Part shown: piece by piece, positions 20,277-33,445 of the stretch
Layout: each line of letters begins with the position of its first letter
Numbering within the stretch: position 1 is the stretch's first letter
Assembly (NCBI RefSeq): GCF_900446255.1
Contig: NZ_UIGI01000001.1
Location: forward strand, 1,266,763 to 1,330,762
Origin: Buttiauxella agrestis
GTDB taxonomy: Bacteria > Pseudomonadota > Gammaproteobacteria > Enterobacterales > Enterobacteriaceae
Direction of reading: 5' to 3'
Length of the DNA stretch: 64,000 nt
Notes under the pieces: model-generated
Told to the model about the DNA's origin: nothing
Seen by the model: only the letters and a program-made list of their open reading frames with translations
Database searches by the model: none
Translations under genes and position numbers: made by a program

Positions 20277-22759
20277 AACTCAGTCGTCGTAGCTTTATGA
20301 AAGCGAACGCTATTGCAGCCGCGGCGGCCGCCGCTGGCCTTAGCGTACCGAGCATTGCCCGTGCGGTTGTCGGGCAACAAGATGCCATTAAATGGGATAA
20401 AGCCCCGTGCCGTTTTTGTGGCACCGGTTGTGGCGTATTAGTCGGCACTCAGGATGGGCGTGTGGTGGCAAGCCAGGGCGACCCGGATGCGCCGGTTAAC
20501 CGTGGCCTGAACTGCATCAAAGGCTACTTCCTGCCAAAAATCATGTACGGAAAAGACCGTCTCACGCAGCCGCTGCTGCGCATGAAAGACGGCCAGTACG
20601 ATAAAGAAGGCGAGTTTGCTCCCATCACCTGGGACCAGGCCTTCGACATCATGGAAGAAAAATTCAAAACCAGCCTGAAAGAGAAAGGGCCAGAAGCGGT
20701 CGGCATGTTCGGCTCCGGGCAATGGACGGTTTGGGAAGGTTATGCCGCATCAAAATTATTCAAAGCGGGTTTCCGTACCAATAACCTCGATCCTAATGCA
20801 CGCCATTGTATGGCCTCTGCGGTGGTCGGCTTTATGCGTACCTTTGGTATGGATGAGCCGATGGGTTGCTACGACGATATGGAGCAGGGCGATGCGTTCG
20901 TGCTGTGGGGATCGAACATGGCGGAGATGCACCCGGTTTTGTGGTCCCGTATCACTAACCGCCGCCTGTCGAATGAAAACGTTGAAGTCGCAGTGCTTTC
21001 TACCTTCCAGCATCGTAGTTTCGAGCTGGCGGATAACGGCATGGTGTTTACGCCACAAACCGACCTGGCAATTCTTAACTACATCGCCAATTACATCATT
21101 CAAAACAATGCCATCAACGAATCATTCTTTAAACAGCATGTGAATCTGCGTAAAGGCGTGACGGACATTGGCTATGGCTTACGCCCAACGCATCCGTTAG
21201 AAAAAGCCGCTAAAAACCCGGGTTCTGATGCTTCCGAACCGATGAGTTTTGAAGATTACAAAGCGTTCGTTGCCGAGTACACGCTGGAAAAAACCGCGCA
21301 GATGAGCGGCGTGCCAGAAGACCAACTCGAAGCGCTCGCGAAGCTTTATGCCGACCCGAATAAGAAAGTGATTTCTTACTGGACGATGGGCTTCAACCAG
21401 CATTCCCGTGGTGTGTGGGCCAACAACCTCGTTTACAATATCCACCTGTTGACCGGCAAAATTTCCCAACCAGGCTGCGGGCCGTTCTCGCTAACCGGGC
21501 AGCCATCTGCGTGTGGTACGGCGCGTGAAGTGGGAACTTTCTCTCACCGCCTGCCCGCTGACATGGTGGTGACGAACGAAAAGCACCGCCAAATCGCAGA
21601 AAACATGTGGCAACTGCCTGCGGGAACCATTCCTGCAAAAGTCGGTTTACATGCCGTAGCACAAGACCGTGCGCTGAAAGATGGCAAACTCAATGTCTAC
21701 TGGGTGATGTGTAACAACAACATGCAGGCCGGGCCGAACATTACCGAAGAGCGTATGCCAGGCTGGCGCGATCCGCGCAACTTCATCATCGTTTCCGATC
21801 CATATCCGACGATCAGCGCCCTGAGCGCGGATTTGATCCTGCCAACCGCCATGTGGGTGGAAAAAGAAGGCGCATACGGTAACGCCGAACGCCGCACTCA
21901 ATTCTGGCGTCAGCAGGTTAAAGCGCCGGGCGAGGCGAAATCCGATCTCTGGCAGTTGGTTCAGTTTGCGAAGCGCTTCAAAGTCGAAGAAGTGTGGCCT
22001 GCGGAACTTGTCGATCAAAAACCAGAATATCGCGGTAAAACGCTGTTCGACGTGCTTTTCGCCAACTCTAACGTCAGCAAATTCCCGGTGACTGAACTGG
22101 CCGAAGGGCAGTTGAATGACGAATCCTATGAGCTGGGTTTCTACCTGCAAAAAGGGTTGTTCGAAGAGTACGCCGCATTTGGCCGTGGCCACGGGCACGA
22201 CCTTGCGCCGTTTGATGATTATCACAAAGCACGCGGCCTGCGATGGCCGGTGGTCGATGGCAAAGAGACGCTCTGGCGCTACAGCGAAGGGCATGACCCT
22301 TACGTGAAAGCGGGTGAGGGTTTCAAATTCTATGGCAAGCCAGACGGCAAAGCGGTGATTTTCGCGCTGCCATTTGAGCCAGCGGCTGAATCCCCGGACG
22401 AGGAATATGACCTGTGGTTATCCACCGGACGCGTTCTGGAACACTGGCATACCGGCAGCATGACGCGCCGCGTACCGGAGCTGCATCGTGCGTTCCCGGA
22501 AGCACTGCTGTTTATCCATCCGCTTGATGCCAAAGCGCGTGATTTGCGCCGTGGCGACAAAGTGAAAGTGCTGTCGCGCCGTGGTGAATTGATTTCGATT
22601 GTCGAAACACGTGGCCGCAACCGTCCGCCGCGGGGACTGGTGTACATGCCGTTCTTTGACGCCGCGCAACTGGTGAATAACCTGACGCTGGATGCAACCG
22701 ATCCGCTTTCCAAAGAGACGGATTATAAGAAATGCGCTGTGAAACTGGCGAAGGTGTAA
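20273..22759 (+). CDS. napA: NapA, periplasmic nitrate reductase catalytic subunit
   Basis: Mo-bis-MGD and [4Fe-4S] enzyme of 828 residues that reduces nitrate to nitrite in the periplasm. It has a Tat signal (SRRSFMK followed by an Ala-rich hydrophobic run, cleavage near residue 31), the cluster motif CRFCGTGC (46-53) with the fourth ligand Cys81, and molybdenum ligand Cys179 in ARHCMASA. Length equals E. coli NapA. Electrons come from NapB. Confidence 0.98.
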   Translation: MKLSRRSFMKANAIAAAAAAAGLSVPSIARAVVGQQDAIKWDKAPCRFCGTGCGVLVGTQDGRVVASQGDPDAPVNRGLNCIKGYFLPKIMYGKDRLTQPLLRMKDGQYDKEGEFAPITWDQAFDIMEEKFKTSLKEKGPEAVGMFGSGQWTVWEGYAASKLFKAGFRTNNLDPNARHCMASAVVGFMRTFGMDEPMGCYDDMEQGDAFVLWGSNMAEMHPVLWSRITNRRLSNENVEVAVLSTFQHRSFELADNGMVFTPQTDLAILNYIANYIIQNNAINESFFKQHVNLRKGVTDIGYGLRPTHPLEKAAKNPGSDASEPMSFEDYKAFVAEYTLEKTAQMSGVPEDQLEALAKLYADPNKKVISYWTMGFNQHSRGVWANNLVYNIHLLTGKISQPGCGPFSLTGQPSACGTAREVGTFSHRLPADMVVTNEKHRQIAENMWQLPAGTIPAKVGLHAVAQDRALKDGKLNVYWVMCNNNMQAGPNITEERMPGWRDPRNFIIVSDPYPTISALSADLILPTAMWVEKEGAYGNAERRTQFWRQQVKAPGEAKSDLWQLVQFAKRFKVEEVWPAELVDQKPEYRGKTLFDVLFANSNVSKFPVTELAEGQLNDESYELGFYLQKGLFEEYAAFGRGHGHDLAPFDDYHKARGLRWPVVDGKETLWRYSEGHDPYVKAGEGFKFYGKPDGKAVIFALPFEPAAESPDEEYDLWLSTGRVLEHWHTGSMTRRVPELHRAFPEALLFIHPLDAKARDLRRGDKVKVLSRRGELISIVETRGRNRPPRGLVYMPFFDAAQLVNNLTLDATDPLSKETDYKKCAVKLAKV

Positions 22760-22769
22760 GGGGGATATC

Positions 22770-23207
22770 ATGAAAAACAGAATGTTATTCAAATGGATGG
22801 CTGCATTGACGCTGCTGATCAGTGGTGCGCTATGGGCGGCAAACGGGGTTGATCTCACGCAATCACCAGAAGTTTCCGGTACCCCGGAAGGCTCAGTCAA
22901 AATGCCAAAACAGCAGGGACGTATGGCGCTGAACTATGTGAATCAGCCGCCAATGATCCCGCACAGCGTTGACGGTTATCAGGTTTCCAAAAACACTAAC
23001 CGCTGCCTGCAATGCCATGGCGTTGAGCATTACCGCACGACGGGCGCACCGCGAGTCAGCCCAACGCACTTTATGGACAGCGACGGTAAAGTGCTTTCTA
23101 ACGTCGCACCGCGCCGTTATTTCTGCCTGCAATGCCACGTTCCACAAACCGATGCGGCACCGATTGTCGAAAACACATTCACGCCGTCTAAAGGCTTTGG
23201 AAACTAG
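22770..23207 (+). CDS. napB: NapB, di-heme cytochrome c of nitrate reductase
   Basis: Periplasmic electron donor to NapA, 145 residues with a Sec signal peptide (cleavage after about ALWA, residue 23). Two CLQCH motifs bind the two c-type hemes, and further His residues (HSVDGY, THFMDSDG) are candidate axial ligands. It starts 10 bp after napA; in E. coli napG and napH lie in this position. Confidence 0.96.
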   Translation: MKNRMLFKWMAALTLLISGALWAANGVDLTQSPEVSGTPEGSVKMPKQQGRMALNYVNQPPMIPHSVDGYQVSKNTNRCLQCHGVEHYRTTGAPRVSPTHFMDSDGKVLSNVAPRRYFCLQCHVPQTDAAPIVENTFTPSKGFGN

Positions 23208-23215
23208 AGGCCATT

Positions 23216-23818
23216 ATGGATAAATCAACCCGAAAACCCGGCATCATCCGTCGTATATGGCAGTGGTGGCGTCGCCCGAGTCGCCTGGCACTTGGCACGT
23301 TATTGCTGATTGGTTTCGCTGGTGGGATTATTTTCTGGGGCGGCTTTAACACCGGCATGGAGATGACAAACCGCGAAGAGTTCTGTATCGGTTGCCACGA
23401 AATGCGCGCCAACGTCTACGAAGAATATATGCAGACGGTGCACTACAACAATCGCAGCGGCGTGCGGGCAACCTGCCCGGACTGCCACGTTCCACATGAG
23501 TGGGGGCCAAAAATCATACGTAAGATTCAGGCCAGCAAAGAGTTGTATGCCAAAGCATTTGGCTTAATCGACACGCCGCAAAAGTTTGATGACCATCGCC
23601 TGGCGATGGCACAAAACGAGTGGCGAAGGATGAAAAACAACAACTCGCAAGAGTGTCGAAACTGCCATAACTTCGATTATATGGATTTCACCGCGCAGAA
23701 AACCGTGGCGGCGAAAATGCATGATAAAGCGGTTAAAGATGGGCAGACCTGTGTGGATTGCCATAAGGGGATTGCGCATAAGTTGCCGGATATGAGCGAA
23801 GTAAAGTCTGGGTTTTAG
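23216..23818 (+). CDS. napC: NapC, tetra-heme quinol dehydrogenase
   Basis: NapC/NirT-family protein of 200 residues anchored by one N-terminal transmembrane helix (about 23-42). Four heme motifs are present: CIGCH, CPDCH, CRNCH and CVDCH. It takes electrons from membrane quinol, mainly menaquinol, and passes them to NapB. It is the last gene of the operon, and with no NapGH encoded here it is the only visible quinol route to NapAB. No ccm genes follow, unlike E. coli. Confidence 0.97.
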   Translation: MDKSTRKPGIIRRIWQWWRRPSRLALGTLLLIGFAGGIIFWGGFNTGMEMTNREEFCIGCHEMRANVYEEYMQTVHYNNRSGVRATCPDCHVPHEWGPKIIRKIQASKELYAKAFGLIDTPQKFDDHRLAMAQNEWRRMKNNNSQECRNCHNFDYMDFTAQKTVAAKMHDKAVKDGQTCVDCHKGIAHKLPDMSEVKSGF

Positions 23819-23851
23819 TTGTTCTCGAAATTGATAATTTCCCCCTAAATA

Positions 23852-23955
23852 ATTCGAGTTGCAGGAAGGCGGCCAGACTGCAAGTCCCCAGGAGCATAGT
23901 GAACTATGTGACTGGGGCGAGCAGTCGCAGCCAACGCATCTGCAGCTTGAAGTAT
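23852..23955. repeat. Interspersed palindromic element, copy C
   Basis: The left arm (23853-23873, containing GAGTTGCAGGAAGGCGGC) is the exact inverse of the right arm of copy B over 21 bp. The right arm reads CTGCAGCTTGAAG. The centre differs from copies A and B but carries its own palindromes (CATAGTGAACTATG and CCCCAGGAG...ACTGGGG). It lies between napC and nudK. Confidence 0.8.
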
Positions 23956-24026
23956 GACGGGGAGCAAGACAAACGCTAAATCAAAGCCTATGATTATCGG
24001 CTCCCCTAACTCACTGTGGAGACGGT

Positions 24027-24602
24027 ATGTCGATTAAAATTGAAGTCATCAAAGATAAAATCCTCTCAGATAATTACTTCATTCTGCGCAATATCACCTA
24101 CGATCTATACCGTAACGAAGCCGAAGCTATCCGCCACAAACGAGAAGTTTATGACCGCGGTAACGGCGCGACCATGCTGCTCTATAATCGTGATAAAAAA
24201 ACCGTGGTACTGACACGCCAGTTTCGTGTTGCAACATGGGTAAACGGTAATCCTGACGGCATGCTGATTGAAACCTGCGCGGGATTGTTGGACGCCGACG
24301 AACCGGAAGTGTGTGCGCGCAAAGAAGCTATCGAAGAAACCGGTTATGAAGTAGGGGAAGTCGAAAAAGTCTTTGAGCTATATATGTCGCCAGGCGGCGT
24401 GACCGAGCTGATTCACTTCTACATGGCGGAATACAGCGACGCCCAGCGTGAAAATGCCGGCGGCGGTATTGATGATGAAGACATTGATGTACTCGAATTG
24501 CCTTTCACCCGCGCCCTCGACATGGTGGCAACAGGTGAAATTCGTGACGGAAAAACGGTCATTCTGTTACAGCAATTGCAACTCCGTGGGATTATGAGTT
24601 AA
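24027..24602 (+). CDS. nudK: NudK, GDP-mannose pyrophosphatase
   Basis: Nudix hydrolase of 191 residues. E. coli NudK hydrolyses GDP-mannose to GMP and mannose-1-phosphate. The Nudix box starts at GLLDADE and ends in [10 protein letters not shown], fitting the GX5EX7REUXEEXGU pattern with Lys-Glu in place of Arg-Glu. The family segments VATWVNG and [13 protein letters not shown] are also present. A GGAGA ribosome site precedes the ATG. Orthologous position relative to aegA and ypfG is kept, with nap inserted. Confidence 0.95.
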   Translation: MSIKIEVIKDKILSDNYFILRNITYDLYRNEAEAIRHKREVYDRGNGATMLLYNRDKKTVVLTRQFRVATWVNGNPDGMLIETCAGLLDADEPEVCARKEAIEETGYEVGEVEKVFELYMSPGGVTELIHFYMAEYSDAQRENAGGGIDDEDIDVLELPFTRALDMVATGEIRDGKTVILLQQLQLRGIMS

Positions 24603-24749
24603 AAGCATTTAAATTCAATGGATTACGGGTTTGTTATTTAAGGTGAATCTATCCGATAAATCCGATTGAGCGCAAACGTTAACCAGACGAAGATATCGCC
24701 ACATTTTGTACATTAAATTCTCTTCGTCTTTTCAGGATATGTGTCGCCA

Positions 24750-25793
24750 ATGGGTTTCCGGATTAATTCGCTGTTTCTCTTTTTATTCTTTATAGCGAGC
24801 TCCGTTTTCGCGGCACCTGCACAAAAGTCTTTTTCCGATTGGCAAGTTACCTGCAATAACCAAAATTTTTGTGCGGCCCGTAACACTGGGCTGCATCAAG
24901 GATTAGTCATGACGCTGACCCGCAGTGCGGGTGCGCATACCGATGCAACGCTGAGAATTGATCTCGGCAATATGACCATCGCAGAACCTAAAGCGCCGCC
25001 GATTGCGCCGCGCCTGTTGGTAGATGGTGAACCGTTGACGTTGGACTTAGCGAAATGGCAGGAAACAGCGCACCATCTCAAAACCAGCGATGCGGACGCG
25101 ATTAACAGCTTCCTCGATAAAGTGGCGAACGCCGATGCGATTACGCTGGCGAATGGTCGGGGAACTATTTCACTTGCGGGTCTGAAAGCGTCATTGCTAT
25201 TTATTGATAGCCAGCAGCAACGCGTAGGCAGTGAAACGGCCTGGATTAAGAAAGGTGACGATCCACCGCTGAGCGTGCCGCCTGCACCCGCGCTTAAAGA
25301 AGTCACACTGACAAACCCAACGCCAACGCCTTTAACGCAGGTGGAACTGAGTGATCTGCTGGATTACGGCACATGGCGCATGAACAACAGCCAGTGTTCG
25401 CTAGATCCCGCCCGTCGTGAAGTTCGTGTGTTTGCGCTCAGTGATGATAAAGCCTTGCTGATGACCGGTTGCGAAGCGGGCGCTTACAACGTGGTCGATC
25501 TCGCCTGGGTGGTATCACGGCAGAAACCCTTTGCGGCACGACAAATTCGCTTAAAACTGCCGTTTACGCCGGGGAGTGGAAACACTGAACTGGAGCTGAT
25601 GAACGCCGGGTATGATGAAACCAACAAAGAGCTGATGACGCTTGCGAAAGGACGTGGCATCGGGGATTGCGGCGTTGCGACGCGCTGGCGTTTTGATGGC
25701 CAACGTTTCCGCCTGGTGCGTTATGCCGAAGAGCCTGCGTGCGATGAGTGGAACAGCAATGCGTCGTGGCCGACACTTTGGGTGACGAAGTAA
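24750..25793 (+). CDS. ypfG: YpfG, exported DUF1176 protein
   Basis: Protein of 347 residues with a Sec signal peptide (MGFRINSLFLFLFFIASSVFA, predicted cleavage before APAQ). The remainder is a DUF1176 domain with several Cys residues that could form disulfides. The start is ambiguous: ATG 24750 is preferred because it directly opens the signal peptide, but AGGA at 24734 is rather far from it and close to a GTG at 24741. It is divergent in spacing from tktB, with copy B of the repeat behind it. No function is known. Confidence 0.88.
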   Translation: MGFRINSLFLFLFFIASSVFAAPAQKSFSDWQVTCNNQNFCAARNTGLHQGLVMTLTRSAGAHTDATLRIDLGNMTIAEPKAPPIAPRLLVDGEPLTLDLAKWQETAHHLKTSDADAINSFLDKVANADAITLANGRGTISLAGLKASLLFIDSQQQRVGSETAWIKKGDDPPLSVPPAPALKEVTLTNPTPTPLTQVELSDLLDYGTWRMNNSQCSLDPARREVRVFALSDDKALLMTGCEAGAYNVVDLAWVVSRQKPFAARQIRLKLPFTPGSGNTELELMNAGYDETNKELMTLAKGRGIGDCGVATRWRFDGQRFRLVRYAEEPACDEWNSNASWPTLWVTK

Positions 25794-25804
25794 TCCCCGT
25801 CGTC

Positions 25805-25905
25805 TTTCAAGTTGCAGGTGTGTTGGCTACGTTCACTCACCCGAATCACTTACTCAAGTAAGCTCATCGGGATTCGTTCGCTTGCCGCCTTCCTGCAACT
25901 CGAAA
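25805..25905. repeat. Interspersed palindromic element, copy B
   Basis: Element of 101 bp with 14-bp terminal inverted repeats (TTTCAAGTTGCAGG at 25805-25818, CCTGCAACTCGAAA at 25892-25905) differing at one position. The centre has the palindrome CTTACTCAAGTAAG. It lies between the convergent ypfG and tktB stops and may also work as a terminator. Confidence 0.85.
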
Positions 25906-25936
25906 TCCATAGGGGATTCACAATATTTATTTTCGA

Positions 25937-27934
25937 TTAAACGCCCAACACCTTCTTCGCCTTCGCCACTACATTCTCGGTCGTAAAACCAAAGAACGGG
26001 AACAACTTATCGGCAGGGGCTGATTCACCGTATGTTGTCATGCCGACAATCGCCCCTTTCAAACCCACATATTTGTACCAGTAATCCGCAATACCGGCTT
26101 CTACGGCGACACGCGCAGCCACATCAGAAGGCAGTACAGATTCGCGATATGCTTCATCCTGAGCATCAAAAATGTCCGTTGAAGGTAGCGAAACGACGCG
26201 CACTTTATGGCCTTCGGCGGTGAGTTTATCCGCAGCAAGCGTCGTGATTTCCATCTCCGAGCCGGTAGCAATCAGGATGACATCCGGTGTGCCGTCGCTA
26301 TCTTTCAGGATATAACCGCCACGGCTAATCGCTTTGACTTGCTCCGGTGTACGATCCATTTGTGCGAGGTTCTGGCGCGAAAGAATCAGTGCCGTAGGGC
26401 CATTATGACGCTCGATAGCCGTTTTCCATGCAACCGCCGCTTCCACCTGATCGCACGGGCGCCAGGTACTGAAATTCGGCGTCATACGCAGGCTGGCAAG
26501 TTGTTCTACCGCCTGGTGTGTTGGGCCGTCTTCACCCAGTCCAATCGAGTCGTGGGTATAGACCATGATCTGTCGTGCTTTCATCAGAGCTGCCATACGC
26601 GCCGCGTTGCGGGCGTATTCCACAAACATCAGGAACGTTGCGGTGTAGGGCACGAATCCGCCATGGTGAGCAATCCCATTCGCGATGGCGGTCATGCCGA
26701 ATTCGCGTACACCGTAGTGAATGTAATTCCCGGCGAGATCCTCTTTAATGGATTTGGACTCTTTCCAGATAGTCAGGTTGCTGGGCGCTAAATCCGCCGA
26801 GCCACCGAGCAGTTCCGGCAGGCCTGGACCATACGCATTCAGCGCGTTTTGCGAGGCTTTACGGGTAGCGATTTTTTCTGGATTAGCCTGCAATTTTTCA
26901 ATGAAGTTTTGTGTGGTTTCCTGCCAGTTCTCTGGCATTTCACCGTGCATCCGGCGGTTAAACTCAGACGCTAAATCAGGATGGGCTTTGGCATAGGCCG
27001 CAAATTTATCGTTCCATGCCGCTTCTGCTTTCTCGCCTTTTTCTTTGGCGTCCCAGGCTTGATAAATCTCTTTCGGGATTTCAAACGCCGGGTAATTCCA
27101 ACCCAATTGTTTACGCGCGAGCGCGACTTCCTGCTCGCCGAGTGCCGCGCCATGCGCCTCTTCTTTACCGGCTTTATTCGGTGAACCAAAACCGATAATC
27201 GTGCGGCAAATAATGAGCGACGGCTTGTCTTTCACGCTCTGCGCTTCTTCAATCGCTTTCTTCACGGCTTGCGGATCGTGTCCGTCAATTTCATGCACCA
27301 CGTGCCAGTGATAAGCCTCGAAACGTTTGGCGGTGTCGTCGGTAAACCAGCCTTTAGTTTCGCCATCAATGGAAATCCCGTTGTGGTCGTAGAAACCGAT
27401 GAGCTTGCCGAGGCCGAGAGTCCCTGCCAGCGAGCAAACTTCATGAGAGATGCCTTCCATCAGGCAGCCATCACCCATAAATACATAGGTGAAGTGGTCG
27501 ACGATTTCGTGGTCGGGGCGGTTGAATTGCGCCCCCAAGGTGCGTTCCGCAATCGCCATCCCTACAGCGTTCGCTAAGCCCTGGCCGAGTGGCCCGGTGG
27601 TTGTTTCAACACCGGGCGTATAGCCAATTTCCGGGTGGCCGGGGGTTTTGGAGTGAAGCTGACGGAAGTTTTTCAACTCTTCCATCGGTAAGTCATACCC
27701 GCTCAGATGCAACAGGCTGTAGAGCAGCATCGAGGCGTGGCCGTTAGACAAAATAAAGCGGTCACGGTCAGCCCATGTGGGGTTCGTCGGGTTATGGTGC
27801 AGGAATTCATTCCATAACACTTCGGCGATATCCGCCATCCCCATCGGTGCGCCAGGGTGGCCCGAATTCGCTTTTTGTACCGCGTCCATACTCAGGGCAC
27901 GAATGGCATTAGCAAGCTCTTTACGAGATGACAT
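25937..27934 (-). CDS. tktB: TktB, transketolase
   Basis: Thiamine-diphosphate transketolase of 665 residues, moving two-carbon ketol units in the non-oxidative pentose phosphate pathway. The diphosphate-binding motif GDGCLMEG..., active-site His segments ([15 protein letters not shown]) and the pyrimidine-domain [10 protein letters not shown] are present. TktA and TktB are close paralogues; the call rests on synteny with talA, which lies 21 bp upstream in the same direction as in E. coli. In E. coli talA-tktB is induced by RpoS in stationary phase. Confidence 0.93.
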   Translation of the reverse strand: MSSRKELANAIRALSMDAVQKANSGHPGAPMGMADIAEVLWNEFLHHNPTNPTWADRDRFILSNGHASMLLYSLLHLSGYDLPMEELKNFRQLHSKTPGHPEIGYTPGVETTTGPLGQGLANAVGMAIAERTLGAQFNRPDHEIVDHFTYVFMGDGCLMEGISHEVCSLAGTLGLGKLIGFYDHNGISIDGETKGWFTDDTAKRFEAYHWHVVHEIDGHDPQAVKKAIEEAQSVKDKPSLIICRTIIGFGSPNKAGKEEAHGAALGEQEVALARKQLGWNYPAFEIPKEIYQAWDAKEKGEKAEAAWNDKFAAYAKAHPDLASEFNRRMHGEMPENWQETTQNFIEKLQANPEKIATRKASQNALNAYGPGLPELLGGSADLAPSNLTIWKESKSIKEDLAGNYIHYGVREFGMTAIANGIAHHGGFVPYTATFLMFVEYARNAARMAALMKARQIMVYTHDSIGLGEDGPTHQAVEQLASLRMTPNFSTWRPCDQVEAAVAWKTAIERHNGPTALILSRQNLAQMDRTPEQVKAISRGGYILKDSDGTPDVILIATGSEMEITTLAADKLTAEGHKVRVVSLPSTDIFDAQDEAYRESVLPSDVAARVAVEAGIADYWYKYVGLKGAIVGMTTYGESAPADKLFPFFGFTTENVVAKAKKVLGV

Positions 27935-27955
27935 GTTTCACTCCGTGGTTGTCGT

Positions 27956-28906
27956 TCAAAGTTTGGCGGCGAGTAAATCTTCCAGTTTTCGTTGATCAAT
28001 GGCGAACAGGCGAATGCCTTCTGCCAGTTTTTCGACTGCCATTGGGTCCTGATTATGCTCCCAACGGAAATCCGCTTCGCTAATCGGTTCCGGACGGCGG
28101 AAGCCCTGTGAACCGGGGACTAATTTGCGCACCACTGGTTCTTCGCTTTCCTGCAACTGTTGCAGCAGGTTAGGGGCGATAGTCAGGCGGTCGCAGCCCA
28201 CCAGCGCCAGAATTTGTTCGGTACGGCGGAAACTCGCGCCCATCACAATGGTGCTGTAATTGTGCTGCTTAAAGTAATCATAGATATTGCGCACCGATTT
28301 GACGCCCGGATCTTCTTCAACCACATACGGGTCCATCGGTTTGCGTGCCTGATACCAGTCGTAAATACGGCCAACAAACGGTGAAATCAGGAATACGCCC
28401 GCTTCGGCACAGGCGCGCGCCTGGGCAAAAGAGAACAGCAGCGTCAGGTTGCAGTCGATGCCTTCTTTTTGCAGTTCTTCCGCGGCACGAATACCTTCCC
28501 AGGTTGAAGCAAGCTTGATAAGAACTCGTGATTTATCAATGCCAAGCTCTTCATATAGCGCAATTAAATGGCGGGCTTTGGCGATGCTTTTTTCTTTATC
28601 AAACGAGAGGCGGGCGTCCACTTCTGTTGAGACGCGTCCAGGAATGCTTTTCAGAATTTCCGCACCAAAATTGACTGCCAGTTTGTCACAGGCTTGCGCC
28701 ACCTGGGCTTCTTGCGTGCCACCGCATTTCTTTCCATAGGCAATGGCATCATCAATCAGTGATTGATAGTGTTCCAGACCCGCTGCTTTCAGTAATAGCG
28801 AGGGGTTGGTGGTCGCATCAATAGGCTGGTAATGGCGGATAGATTCGATGTCACCGCTGTCGGCAACAACGGTGGTGAATTTCTTAATACTGTCTAGCTG
28901 ACTCAT
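27956..28906 (-). CDS. talA: TalA, transaldolase
   Basis: Class I transaldolase of 316 residues, transferring dihydroxyacetone units between sugar phosphates. The Schiff-base Lys lies in [11 protein letters not shown], and the family segments TTVVADSGD and DATTNPSL are present. The start at 28906 ([10 protein letters not shown]) has an AAGGAGA ribosome site; the frame runs further upstream without conservation. It pairs with tktB, the partner enzyme of the same pathway, and is divergent from maeB across 258 bp. Confidence 0.95.
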   Translation of the reverse strand: MSQLDSIKKFTTVVADSGDIESIRHYQPIDATTNPSLLLKAAGLEHYQSLIDDAIAYGKKCGGTQEAQVAQACDKLAVNFGAEILKSIPGRVSTEVDARLSFDKEKSIAKARHLIALYEELGIDKSRVLIKLASTWEGIRAAEELQKEGIDCNLTLLFSFAQARACAEAGVFLISPFVGRIYDWYQARKPMDPYVVEEDPGVKSVRNIYDYFKQHNYSTIVMGASFRRTEQILALVGCDRLTIAPNLLQQLQESEEPVVRKLVPGSQGFRRPEPISEADFRWEHNQDPMAVEKLAEGIRLFAIDQRKLEDLLAAKL

Positions 28907-29164
28907 AACTATCTCCTTGATATACAGATTGTTACTTGAATACTCCATGTCATTCGCGACGAAAATTCATCGTTGGCATAACTAAAAAGCATAGCAGATA
29001 GGTCTGGCATTGTTGTTAATGGTAGCTAACATAGTCACTCTGATTTTCTAACATTTTTACCTGGCGTTGCTGATAGTATGGCGACGTTCAAAGTTTAGAG
29101 AGCGCGCAAGCGCGATACTACTTGGCCTTACCGACCCTTTAGAGTGATAAAAAGGAACGAAGAA

Positions 29165-31444
29165 ATGGATGAACAACTGAAGCAAAGTGCCCTCGATTTT
29201 CATGAATTTCCTACCCCCGGAAAAATTCAGGTATCCCCAACCAAACCTTTAGCCACCCAGCGTGACCTGGCTTTGGCTTACTCTCCGGGCGTGGCGGCAC
29301 CTTGTCTTGAGATAGAAAAAGACCCATTAGCAGCCTATAAATACACGGCGCGTGGCAACCTGGTCGGTGTGATTTCTAACGGCACCGCGGTGCTGGGGTT
29401 GGGTAATATCGGTGCGCTGGCGGGCAAGCCAGTGATGGAAGGTAAGGGCGTTCTGTTCAAGAAATTTGCCGGTATTGATGTATTCGATATCGAAATAGAT
29501 GAGATGGATCCGGATAAACTCATCGATGTAATTGCCTCCCTGGAACCCACATTTGGTGGCATCAATCTTGAAGATATCAAAGCGCCAGAGTGCTTCTATA
29601 TCGAGAAAAAACTGCGCGAACGCATGAACATTCCTGTGTTCCACGACGATCAGCACGGCACTGCAATTATCTGTACCGCTGCGGTGCTTAACGGCCTGCG
29701 TGTGGTCGAGAAGAATATCTCTGATGTGCGGTTGGTGGTTTCTGGCGCGGGCGCGTCTGCCATTGCCTGTATGAACCTGTTGGTGCAACTGGGTATTCAA
29801 AAACACAACATTGTGGTTTGCGACTCGAAAGGCGTTATCTACAAAGGCCGTGAAGAAAACATGGCAGAAACCAAAGCGGCTTACGCGGTGGAAGATAACG
29901 GCAAACGCACGCTTGATGAAGTGATTGAAGGCGCGGATATTTTCCTCGGCTGTTCTGGCCCGAAAGCCATGAGCCAGGAAATGGTCAAGAAAATGGCACG
30001 CGCGCCACTGATTCTGGCGCTGGCTAACCCGGAGCCGGAAATCCTGCCGCCGCTGGCAAAAGAAGTGCGTCCGGACGCGATTATTTGTACCGGCCGTTCT
30101 GACTTCCCAAACCAGGTCAACAACGTGCTGTGCTTCCCGTTCATCTTCCGTGGCGCGCTGGATGTCGGTGCAACGGCAATTAATGAAGAGATGAAACTGG
30201 CGGCCGTTCACGCCATTGCAGAGCTGGCTCACGCCGAACAAAGCGACGTGGTGGCTTCTGCTTACGGTGAGGAAGAGCTGACTTTCGGCCCTGATTACCT
30301 GATTCCAAAACCGTTCGACCCGCGTCTTATCGTGCAAATTGCACCGGCTGTGGCGAAAGCGGCAATGGACACCGGTGTGGCAACGCGCCCGATTCAGGAT
30401 TTCGACGCTTACCGTGAAAAACTGACCGAGTTCGTCTACAAAACTAACCTGTTCATGAAGCCGATTTTCTCCCAGGCGCGTAAAGATCCAAAACGCGTGG
30501 TGCTGACCGAAGGTGAAGAGGCGCGTGTACTACATGCGACTCAGGAACTGATTACGTTAGGGCTGGCGAAACCGATTCTGATTGGCCGCCCGGCGGTTAT
30601 CGAAATGCGCCTGAAGAAACTTGGGCTGCAAATGCAGGCTGGGCGCGATTTCGAAATCGTGAACAACGAATCCGATCCACGCTTCAAAGAGTACTGGAAC
30701 GAGTACTACAACATCATGAAACGCCGTGGCATTACGCAGGAGCAGGCGCAACGTGCGGTGATCAGCAACACGACAGTTATCGGCGCGATTATGGTTCATC
30801 GCGGTGAAGCGGATGCCATGATTTGCGGCACTATTGGTGAGTATCACGAGCATTTCTCGGTGGTAGAAAAGCTGTTCGGCTACCGTGAAGGCGTGAAAGC
30901 CGCCGGGGCGATGAACGCGCTGTTGCTGCCAAGTGGAAACACCTTTATTGCTGATACCTACGTCAATGACGATCCATCGCCGGAAGAACTGACAGAAATC
31001 ACGTTGCTGGCGGCAGAAACGGTGCGTCGTTTTGGTATTGAGCCAAAAGTCGCGCTGCTATCGCATTCCAACTATGGTTCTTCCGATTCAAAAGCCGCCT
31101 GCAAAATGCGTGCGACGCTTGAAATGGTGCGCGCGCGTGCGCCTGAGTTGGAAATCGACGGTGAAATGCACGGTGACGCCGCGCTGGTGGAAAGCATCCG
31201 TAACGATCGTATGCCAGACAGCCCGCTGAAAGGTTCGGCAAATATTCTGATCATGCCAAACGTCGAAGCGGCGCGTATCAGCTACAACTTGCTGCGCGTT
31301 TCCAGTTCTGAAGGGGTTACTGTTGGGCCAGTATTGATGGGCGTGGCGAAACCGGTGCATGTGTTAACACCGATTGCGTCTGTTCGTCGTATTGTGAATA
31401 TGGTAGCGCTGGCGGTGGTTGAGGCACAGACCGTTCCGCTGTGA
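29165..31444 (+). CDS. maeB: MaeB, NADP-dependent malic enzyme
   Basis: Oxidative decarboxylation of malate to pyruvate with NADPH formation. Fusion protein of 759 residues, the E. coli length: malic enzyme domain (about 1-425, with [17 protein letters not shown] and the nucleotide motif [13 protein letters not shown]) and a C-terminal phosphotransacetylase-like domain (from about 430) that is regulatory rather than catalytic. The ATG at 29165 follows AAGGAACGAAGAA; a start at 29144 is in frame but not conserved. Its stop is 1 bp from the hemF stop, with no terminator between. Confidence 0.97.
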   Translation: MDEQLKQSALDFHEFPTPGKIQVSPTKPLATQRDLALAYSPGVAAPCLEIEKDPLAAYKYTARGNLVGVISNGTAVLGLGNIGALAGKPVMEGKGVLFKKFAGIDVFDIEIDEMDPDKLIDVIASLEPTFGGINLEDIKAPECFYIEKKLRERMNIPVFHDDQHGTAIICTAAVLNGLRVVEKNISDVRLVVSGAGASAIACMNLLVQLGIQKHNIVVCDSKGVIYKGREENMAETKAAYAVEDNGKRTLDEVIEGADIFLGCSGPKAMSQEMVKKMARAPLILALANPEPEILPPLAKEVRPDAIICTGRSDFPNQVNNVLCFPFIFRGALDVGATAINEEMKLAAVHAIAELAHAEQSDVVASAYGEEELTFGPDYLIPKPFDPRLIVQIAPAVAKAAMDTGVATRPIQDFDAYREKLTEFVYKTNLFMKPIFSQARKDPKRVVLTEGEEARVLHATQELITLGLAKPILIGRPAVIEMRLKKLGLQMQAGRDFEIVNNESDPRFKEYWNEYYNIMKRRGITQEQAQRAVISNTTVIGAIMVHRGEADAMICGTIGEYHEHFSVVEKLFGYREGVKAAGAMNALLLPSGNTFIADTYVNDDPSPEELTEITLLAAETVRRFGIEPKVALLSHSNYGSSDSKAACKMRATLEMVRARAPELEIDGEMHGDAALVESIRNDRMPDSPLKGSANILIMPNVEAARISYNLLRVSSSEGVTVGPVLMGVAKPVHVLTPIASVRRIVNMVALAVVEAQTVPL

Positions 31445-31445
31445 T

Positions 31446-33229
<1,784 letters not shown>

Positions 33230-33445
33230 GCGGCTAATATTTTTATCTTAAAAATTGCTGATAGGCATTTATAGCGTATCGCTAAACGGTAAACGACAAG
33301 CATTTTCCTGAAATGATTATCTTTTCATTTCAATAAATGAATGAGAGGGAAGTATGCCATTTTTTACCCGCTTTTGCGGCAGATATTGGCTAAACGCCAA
33401 GTTAACGCCATAATCAGGTTTTTAGACTTTCAGGTGGCTAATACC

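Noticed and set aside
29327-30337. Antisense 336-codon frame inside maeB
   Set aside because: Long only because the sense gene is G/C-rich at the third position; low-complexity His/Arg/Gln composition typical of shadows.
33341-33445. N-terminal extension of YpeA
   Set aside because: Thirty-five extra residues are not found in the E. coli orthologue and precede the ribosome site of the ATG at 33446.
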